From NCBI GenBank assembly GCA_036676195.1, contig JAKFDK010000022.1, positions 62,001 to 126,000 of the forward strand: 64,000 nt of DNA, given 5' to 3'. The notes beneath the pieces were generated by a model, which was not told the DNA's origin, ran no database searches, and saw nothing but the letters and a program-made list of their open reading frames with translations. This DNA is from JAKFDK01 sp036676195 (GTDB taxonomy: Bacteria; Bacillota; Sulfobacillia; Symbiobacteriales; ZC4RG38). The first letter of the stretch is position 1. Each line of letters starts with the position of its first letter. The translations under genes and the position numbers were made by a program. Of this stretch, positions 60,301 through 64,000 are shown piece by piece.

Positions 60301-62091
60301 CGGCCAGTAGCAGACCTCACCGTTGCGCACCCGGACCAGATCCTGCAGGCCGTCGCCCACCATGTCGGCCAGGAAGACTGTGTCCAGCACGTCGGCAAAA
60401 ATCAGGCGCGGGCCGGGCACCTGGGTCCCCGGGCCGAAGCCGTCCTCGCCCAGGGACTCGTGCCAGACGAAGGCCCCGCCGCGGGCGATCAGGATGTCCA
60501 CCCGGCCGTCCCCGGTCAGGTCGATGAACTTGAGGTTCGGGTCGTTCCAGTCCAGGTTCGGCACGGCAGTGAAGGGCTTGAACCCCTCCCAGCCGGCGTC
60601 CGGGGTGCGCTCGAAGAACCCGGGCAGGGGCGGGGCCAACTGGACCAGCTCCTGCCGGCCGTCGCCGGCCAGGTCCATCAGTTGCTGCGCCCCGCCCAGG
60701 CGGCCGGGCACGGGGATGGCGCGCACCTGCTCCACCGGGGCGAACTCCGCCCGGGCGGCCGGGCCGGTGTGGAGCGGGCTCAGGTTCCGCTTGTACAGCC
60801 AGGCCCCGGTGTGGCCGGTCAGGATGCCGGCAGTGCCCTCGCCGTCCAGGTCTGCCCACTGGTAGTTCGGGGTGTCAAGGCCGGCGGGCAGGTTCTCCAG
60901 GCCGGCGGCTTCCACCTCGCCGGGCGGAGCGGCCTGGCTGTACGTGAACTCCACGGGCGGCAGCGAGCGGCGCAGGCAGGTGCTGTAGCCGTGGGGGGCA
61001 TAGCCCGACTGGGTCACCGCCGTCAGGTAGGTGGTGACCGGCCCCCCGGCATAGGTGAAGTCGGTGGAGCGGACCAGGGTGTCGGCCTCGCCGAGCTCCG
61101 CCGGGAAGTGGTGGAACATCAGTACCCGGCGGCAGAGCCGGTAGGTGCGCACCTCAAACCCGGCCCGGTTGCTGGAGAAAGGGTCCGGGCGGACGGGCCA
61201 GGTCCGGCCCGGAGGCGGGTTGACCTGGGCGCGGACCAGCGGCCGGCCCTGGGGGTCGGGGGGCAGCTCCTCCCAGTGACCCTCGCCGTAGTCCAGTACC
61301 AGCTCAAACCGCCACTGCATGGCGGTGAGTTCCGGCTGGACCAGCCGGGAGGGGGTGTTGCCGTACTTGACCCGCTTCAGGTAGCGGTTGGCGGTCCGGT
61401 CCTGGGCGGTGCGGTGCCGCTCGTGGGCCTGCGACGTGTCCACCCCGGCCGAGTCCTCGGCGGCGTATTCGTAGACGATGGCGTTGCCCTTGTCGTCCCA
61501 GCTCTCGCAGATCAGCCAGGTGAAGACCCGCCGCGGGTCGGCGGGGTCAGCGATGCGGGAGGCGGCGGTGCGGCCATAGATGGAGGTGACGTTGTCCCGG
61601 GAGATGGACCGCCAGTGGGTCTCTCCGTCCAGCAGCCGGCTCCAGCGCTCAATGCGCGCGAAGAGGCCCTCGACCCGCGGGCGGTAGCGGGTGACGGCAT
61701 AGCCGTCCCGCTCCGCGCGGTCGGGGACCCACACGCCGGGGGCGGTCTCCTGCTGGGCCGGGACCAGGTCTTCGGCATCCGAGAGCAGGAAGACATCGGA
61801 CTCGTCGGTGTCGGCGTAGCGCGGCAGCCCCTTGTCCGTTTTGCGGGTGATGGCGGGCAGGCTGAGGTTCCAGCCCAGGCCGAAGAGGCCGTTGCCGCCG
61901 CCGGAGTTGTAGGTCAGCGCCAGTTGGGGGCCGAAGCCGGCGCGCCCGGGCGAGATGGCCAACGGCACGCTCATGCTGCCCGTGCCGTTGGCCGGGTTGG
62001 TCTTGAACTTTTCCCCGATGCCGCGCACCGCCCCCCCACCCTTCGGGAGCGCAATGGTGGGCGGGGGTGAGCTTTTCTGATCCTCACGCAC
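54340..62091 (-). CDS. Tc toxin TcB-TcC fusion (SpvB / TcdB / RHS) with C-terminal effector
   Basis: A 2583-residue single-chain TcB-TcC cocoon. GTG 62091 has GAGGGGG eight bases upstream; a TTG at 62097 is the alternative. The SpvB domain opens at about residue 10 (FKTNPANGTGSMSVPLAISP). FG-GAP-like and TcdB-middle regions follow, then RHS/YD repeats (YDAVGRLTAATGREH). The RHS core end is RYYAPWLGRWTSGDPDG, with DPTG near residue 2225. The last 360 residues are the variable effector: a hydrophobic Gly/Ala segment, then MGHNVVGITTAGG and GPNCTTTAGQVLQAG, resembling the His and Cys regions of permuted papain-like enzymes. No immunity gene is seen. Confidence 0.9.
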   Translation of the reverse strand: MREDQKSSPPPTIALPKGGGAVRGIGEKFKTNPANGTGSMSVPLAISPGRAGFGPQLALTYNSGGGNGLFGLGWNLSLPAITRKTDKGLPRYADTDESDVFLLSDAEDLVPAQQETAPGVWVPDRAERDGYAVTRYRPRVEGLFARIERWSRLLDGETHWRSISRDNVTSIYGRTAASRIADPADPRRVFTWLICESWDDKGNAIVYEYAAEDSAGVDTSQAHERHRTAQDRTANRYLKRVKYGNTPSRLVQPELTAMQWRFELVLDYGEGHWEELPPDPQGRPLVRAQVNPPPGRTWPVRPDPFSSNRAGFEVRTYRLCRRVLMFHHFPAELGEADTLVRSTDFTYAGGPVTTYLTAVTQSGYAPHGYSTCLRRSLPPVEFTYSQAAPPGEVEAAGLENLPAGLDTPNYQWADLDGEGTAGILTGHTGAWLYKRNLSPLHTGPAARAEFAPVEQVRAIPVPGRLGGAQQLMDLAGDGRQELVQLAPPLPGFFERTPDAGWEGFKPFTAVPNLDWNDPNLKFIDLTGDGRVDILIARGGAFVWHESLGEDGFGPGTQVPGPRLIFADVLDTVFLADMVGDGLQDLVRVRNGEVCYWPNLGYGRFGPMVTMDNAPWFDHPELYDPDRVRLTDIDGTGVADIVYLGRDGVRMYVNHAGNGWSAAAHLPVALETDRLADMQAVDLFGNGTACLVWSTPIPGAARRALRAIDLTGGVKPHLLVRAVNNLGAETHLQYAASTRFYLADRLAGRPWLTRLPFPVHVVERVETFDRISRNRFVTRYAYHHGYFDGVEREFRGFGLVEQWDTEEFATLSAGGAFPAAANIDAASHIPPVLTRTWFHTGAYEEGGRLSRQYADEYWQEPGLTPAQQAAMLLDDTVLPFGLTPELTPDEAREAARALKGSILRQEIYALDGSPAAARPYTVSERNYTVARLQPQGENRHAVFYAHPRETVDFQYERKLYTVGARQPADPRVTHAATLAVDGWGNVLRSVQVHYGRRHDDSSPNLTAADRARQRQMLISWTENSYTNAIDSPDAHRTPLQSEARIYELVRVAPAAALPDVTNLCRFHELEAAVAQAGDGAHDLPYEDFEAAGAATAEPHRRLVNHLRTLYRHDDLSGPLPLGQTGALALPFETYQLAFTGGLLAQVYRRRRRDGITENLLTDPAAMLGTEGGYLRSQDYKATGLFPGTDADDCWWIPSGQVFYSPGAADTPPPELAYARAHFFIPRRYRDPFGQTTTVTYDAHDILPVETREPLGGRVTAGERDAAGNLTVPGNDYRVLQPRLVMDPNRNRSVVAFDALGMVAGTAVVGKPEENRGDSLAGFEADLPEAAVAAHVANPLAAPQALLRQASTRIVYDVMAYLRTRSDPQPQPAVVGSLSRETHDADLLPGRQSQIQHVFSYSDGFGREVQKKVQAEPGGGMNPRWVGSGWTIYNNKESPVRQYEPFFSATHAFEFAHAVGVSSIRFYDPLGRVVSTLHPNHTWEKVTWDPWRKDAWDTGDTVLVADPATDPDVGDYFRRLPEAAYLPTWHARRQAGTMGAPEQGAAAKAAVYAGTPTAAWVDPLGRPIVVVGHNRFLRGGAQVEEHYPTRVYLDIEGYPRRVEDARGRAVMRTDYDLLGNRIRAAGMDTGERWTLRNAAGADMYTWDSRGHTLHTRFDALRRPTDVYLRTAAGAEILEGRTVYGESLPNPEAANLRGQVYRVRDGAGVVTNVAYDFKGNLAETTRQFTAGYREAPDWSGAVPLAAEIYTARTEYDARNRPVVLTTPDGTVLRPAYNEAGLLESVEGNLRGAAAVTGFVTDIDYNVRGQRTLVEHASGVLTEYEYDPETFRLTRLRTTRSADGAVLQDLLYTHDPVGNVTHIRDDAQQTVYFRNRRVAPSADFTYDAVGRLTAATGREHLGLDGDGAPLPPAPTGADDAPRVRLAHPGDGNALGRYTQQYVYDAVGNILQMIHKGDDPAHPGWTRAYTYAAPSLLGAAQTGDRLTGTQVGSSDPVQPYAHDPHGNMTALPHLPLVRWDHRDRLRASARQAVASGSPETTWYVYDAAGRRVRKVTDRPAPAGQTPVRKAERLYLGGLEIYREYQGDGVTVDLERETLHVTDDRRKVALVETRTQGDDGSPARLIRYQHDNHVGSAALELDHQGQVISYEEYHPFGSTSYQAARSQTEAPKRYRFTGEERDEETGLNYHRERYYAPWLGRWTSGDPDGLADGTNVYAYVKNRPTALNDPTGTEGVYDEEAGMSYAEYPTCTPENPAGIMSSPPPQAVRVVPRRAPARTPAPSDSAAGSGGGGSGGGTMTNVVGGAQVVGGGMEMYAGGAAMATGLGLLFAPEPVVSKGAALVILGGVLLFHGADTTTAGVDTLATGQVQHTLTYQGAHHVATDTLGASPEAARWFATGTDLVAGVGPSIGVGLTRRALIGAAEEGGALTLGYLHRGTSEMGHNVVGITTAGGRQQFFHLVIGEGGEALWVPYRGATAESLAAQGYQLTTMPVAAEQGAAALRVATDTMPGAVAGQSWQLLGPNCTTTAGQVLQAGSISVPIWARSPILLHTSVQYPLLGISVVSGAGATGASLTPALVEPDPAADRPH

Positions 62092-62211
62092 CTGCAAATC
62101 CCCCTCGATGGCGATTGGCGGCTGAGAGAGCAGATGCGTGATCAGATGTACGGTTGGGTTGGGTGGGTCGTCGGGTGTTGAGAACGACTGAAGTTAGCCG
62201 CCGCTCAGTAT

Positions 62212-62217
62212 ATTATA
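62212..62217 (-). promoter_or_regulatory. Possible -10 box of the Tc-toxin operon
   Basis: TATAAT on the minus strand within a local AT-rich island (AAATATAATATAC), about 120 bases before the TcB/TcC start. No good -35 is seen at normal spacing, which may mean an activator is required. Confidence 0.35.
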
Positions 62218-62229
62218 TTTGGAATATGG

Positions 62230-62451
62230 TTACTCCTCTATAGTTTCAAATAAATTATCCCGATCGGGAGACGGCTCCAACCCGCTACCAGGGTGGTGGA
62301 CGACTCGATGACTCTCTGCCAGCGGGGCGGCAGGGGACGGCAGGATGAGCGAGAGGGCCTCCTCCGGTCCGCCCGGGATGCCCGGTTTGACAGCCCGAGC
62401 GGGGGCGACCTCAAACAGCTTCTCGGCGAGCTTGCTACGCCACTGTCCCAC
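62230..62451 (-). CDS. Small hypothetical ORF upstream of the toxin genes
   Basis: A 73-residue frame starting at GTG 62451 and reading GQWRSKLAEKLFEVAPARAV then PGGPEEALSLILPSPAAPL, with an acidic end (DRDNLFETIEE). The composition is protein-like, and the frame remains open upstream for about 17 codons to a stop, so it might be the tail of a broken gene rather than an intact one. No clear ribosome site was found. Its stop lies beside the AT-rich promoter island of the toxin operon. Confidence 0.35.
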   Translation of the reverse strand: MGQWRSKLAEKLFEVAPARAVKPGIPGGPEEALSLILPSPAAPLAESHRVVHHPGSGLEPSPDRDNLFETIEE

Positions 62452-62623
62452 GATGACCTCAAGTGTTGGGGAGCCTGGATTTCCAGCGTCTCACGGCAAA
62501 TGTCAATTTTCTTACAGGTAATTCACGACGTTTAGCTTAAAATTCTTGCCAAGCTGGCGTCTCTGGCGGCTTTGCAGGGCATTTTCTGGTCAAATCGACG
62601 TGAATTACTACCCCCAGGAGTAT

Positions 62624-62746
62624 CTAAAGGGCTTGTGAAGCCACTGCAGCTGCCGCGGGCGCACGATCCAAGACCTCCCGCAGAAGCTGGGCAACCGTTT
62701 CGGGCGGCAGGCTGCTCAACGCCTGGCGAAGTTCTGGCAGTTCCAT
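62624..62746 (-). CDS. Small 40-residue protein downstream of the sensor kinase
   Basis: A short ORF beginning MELPELRQALSSLPPETVAQ and continuing as an amphipathic helix (LLREVLDRAP) with an Ala-rich tail. A GAGGTGA site lies close to the ATG at 62746, and the gene begins 18 bases after the kinase stop, so it is probably translated as the last gene of that operon. No family is recognised. The size and helical nature would suit a small regulator of the kinase or of membrane stress. The stretch 62452-62623 before it holds no other gene. Confidence 0.5.
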   Translation of the reverse strand: MELPELRQALSSLPPETVAQLLREVLDRAPAAAAVASQAL

Positions 62747-62764
62747 TCGAATCACCTCACAGAC

Positions 62765-63856
62765 TCAGCGATAACCCCCAACACGCTCCAGCGGCAGCGT
62801 GACCACAAAGCGACTGCCCTGCCCGCGGCGTGACTCCGCCTGAACATGTCCGCCGTGCAGGTTGACCAGACTCCGCACAATGGCCAGGCCCAGCCCGCTC
62901 CCGCCGGAGGAGCGGGTGCGGGCCTTGTCGGCGCGGTAGAAGCGGTCGAAGATATGCGGCAGATCCTCCGGGGCGATGCCCTGCCCGGTGTCGGAGACCG
63001 CCACCATCACGTTCGCCTGGTCGGACCAGACCCGCACCTGCACCCGCCCGCCCGGGGGCGTGTAGTGCAGGGCGTTGGACAGCAGGTTGACCAGCACCTG
63101 GCGCATGCGGTCCGCATCGGCGGTCACCATGGGCAGGCCGGGCGCCACCTGCGCCGTCAGTTCAATGCCGCTGTCAGTCGCGGCCGGCTCCATGTTCTCC
63201 CACAGGTCGGCGACCAACTGGCCGAGGTCGAGCGGCGCCAGGGTCAGGGAGAGGCGCCCCACCTCCGCCAGGGAGAGATCCCGCAGGTCGCCCACCAGGC
63301 GGGTCAGAGCGATGACTGTATCCTGCAGATGCAGCACCAGCTCCCCGTTCAGGGGGACCACCCCGTCCTGCACCATCTCCAGTCGGCCCTTCATCACCGC
63401 CAGCGGATGGCGCAGCTCGTGGGACACGTCGGCAAAGAGCTGGCGCCGGACTCGCTCCTCGGCCTCCAGCCTGTCCACCATGCGGTTGAAGGCTTTGGCC
63501 AGGGCGGCGACCTCGTCGGAGCCCTCCACCGGAACCCGCAGAGACAAATCCCGCAGGTCGATCTGTTCCACGGCGTCATACAGGCGCCCCAGGCGGCGGG
63601 TGATGGCTCTTGCCGTCCAGATTCCGGCGCCGGCGGCAAGTGCCAGGGCCATGAAGATCAACCGAAAGTTCATGGGGTGGCCGGCAAAGACCCCCGAGTG
63701 AATCGCCGCCATCGCCGCAACGAACGAGGCAAACGACACCAGCACAAAGGCCCAGGCCAGCCTGCCCCGCAGGCTGTGGTGATGCCCCCGGGCATGACGG
63801 CGCTGGGGGTGCCGGTGCCATGGCTGATGAAAACACGGGTGCGGCACGGCCCTCAC
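62765..63856 (-). CDS. Sensor histidine kinase (BaeS/EnvZ type) with His-rich N-terminus
   Basis: A 363-residue kinase starting at GTG 63856, overlapping the regulator stop by four bases (GTGA). The cytoplasmic N-terminus is rich in histidine (10 His in the first 28 residues). Two membrane segments follow with a short outside loop, then HAMP, the HisKA box FADVSHELRHPLAVMKGRLE, and HATPase N, G1 and G2 boxes (NLLSNALHYT, VSDTGQGIA, GSGLGLAIVRSLV). The His-rich start may bind metal, but this is inference. It pairs with the partial response regulator at the right edge. Confidence 0.9.
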   Translation of the reverse strand: MRAVPHPCFHQPWHRHPQRRHARGHHHSLRGRLAWAFVLVSFASFVAAMAAIHSGVFAGHPMNFRLIFMALALAAGAGIWTARAITRRLGRLYDAVEQIDLRDLSLRVPVEGSDEVAALAKAFNRMVDRLEAEERVRRQLFADVSHELRHPLAVMKGRLEMVQDGVVPLNGELVLHLQDTVIALTRLVGDLRDLSLAEVGRLSLTLAPLDLGQLVADLWENMEPAATDSGIELTAQVAPGLPMVTADADRMRQVLVNLLSNALHYTPPGGRVQVRVWSDQANVMVAVSDTGQGIAPEDLPHIFDRFYRADKARTRSSGGSGLGLAIVRSLVNLHGGHVQAESRRGQGSRFVVTLPLERVGGYR

Positions 63857-64000
63857 CCCCTTGGCGGCACCAGCTTGTAGCCGATGCCGTGCACGGTCTG
63901 GATCAGGTTCTCCACGCCCAGCTTGCCACGCAGGCGGCTGATGTGGCTGTCGATGGTGCGCTCGTAGCCCTCGTAGTAGTCACCGATCGCCGTCTCCATT
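63853..64000 (-). CDS. Response regulator, OmpR/PhoB type (C-terminal part, cut by window edge)
   Basis: The last 48 residues of a response regulator are visible: YYEGYERTIDSHISRLRGKL then VENLIQTVHGIGYKLVPPRG, the recognition helix and beta-hairpin wing of an OmpR-type winged helix. The receiver domain lies outside the window. Its stop overlaps the kinase GTG by four bases, showing that the two form one operon. Confidence 0.92.
   Translation of the reverse strand, partial: METAIGDYYEGYERTIDSHISRLRGKLGVENLIQTVHGIGYKLVPPRG

Noticed and set aside
54139..62070. 2643-codon plus-strand open frame opposite the TcB-TcC gene
   Set aside because: Same antisense artefact; the SpvB, TcdB and RHS motifs are all on the minus strand.
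1..64000. rRNA, tRNA, replication origin or prophage
   Set aside because: No tRNA cloverleaf ending in TTC-stem and CCA, rRNA core, DnaA-box cluster, phage structural gene set or integrase was recognised by eye.

Overview
This 64 kb window is high-GC DNA, probably chromosomal, from a Gram-positive-type (Bacillota-like) bacterium. The evidence is strong Shine-Dalgarno sites with frequent GTG and TTG starts, sigma-A-like promoters, lipobox lipoproteins, a LiaGFSR-type envelope-stress operon and membrane-anchored rather than periplasmic redox subunits. A Symbiobacterium-like organism would fit, but that is a guess; there is no rRNA or tRNA to place it.

Layout. 0-4.5 kb: the end of a cysteine-cluster protein, a nitrate/sulfonate-type ABC importer, ppnP and two small unknown genes. 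4.5-8.7 kb: a decayed accessory zone with an 11-copy 43-bp tandem repeat, an IS5-type transposase remnant, an hsdR remnant with an internal deletion, and frameshifted genes. 8.7-11.1 kb: an ArsR-type regulator translationally coupled to a DUF4173-like membrane protein. 11.7-20.0 kb: a type II DMSO-reductase-family molybdoenzyme operon in the alpha-beta-delta-gamma order of the ser, ddh and ebd operons, extended by a new membrane protein and an Mrp-type ATPase. 20.5-26.0 kb: a lipoprotein, an FAD amine oxidase and liaGFSR. 26-31 kb: a deletion scar joining a DUF6220-like gene to a cytochrome c tail, then a TPP enzyme, an orphan solute-binding lipoprotein and a TatD hydrolase. 32-33 kb: a patatin. 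33.1-43.9 kb: a complete sbnA-H staphyloferrin B biosynthesis and export operon on the minus strand, behind a consensus Fur box. 44.3-62.1 kb: a two-gene Tc-toxin locus (a 3338-residue TcA-like protein and a TcB-TcC fusion with a possible papain-like C-terminal effector). 62.6-64 kb: a two-component system with a small ORF.

The most interesting undescribed item is a family of three dispersed elements of about 290 bp (11.2-11.5, 20.1-20.4 and 31.2-31.5 kb). Each carries a 5' inverted repeat with compensatory changes, a conserved promoter-like block and leader, a small ORF for a 29-31-residue hydrophobic peptide, a conserved 3' stem and a covarying terminator. Two copies bracket the molybdoenzyme operon. 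They look like a multicopy small-membrane-peptide system (type I toxin, peptide signal or bacteriocin-like) or a mobile structured element.
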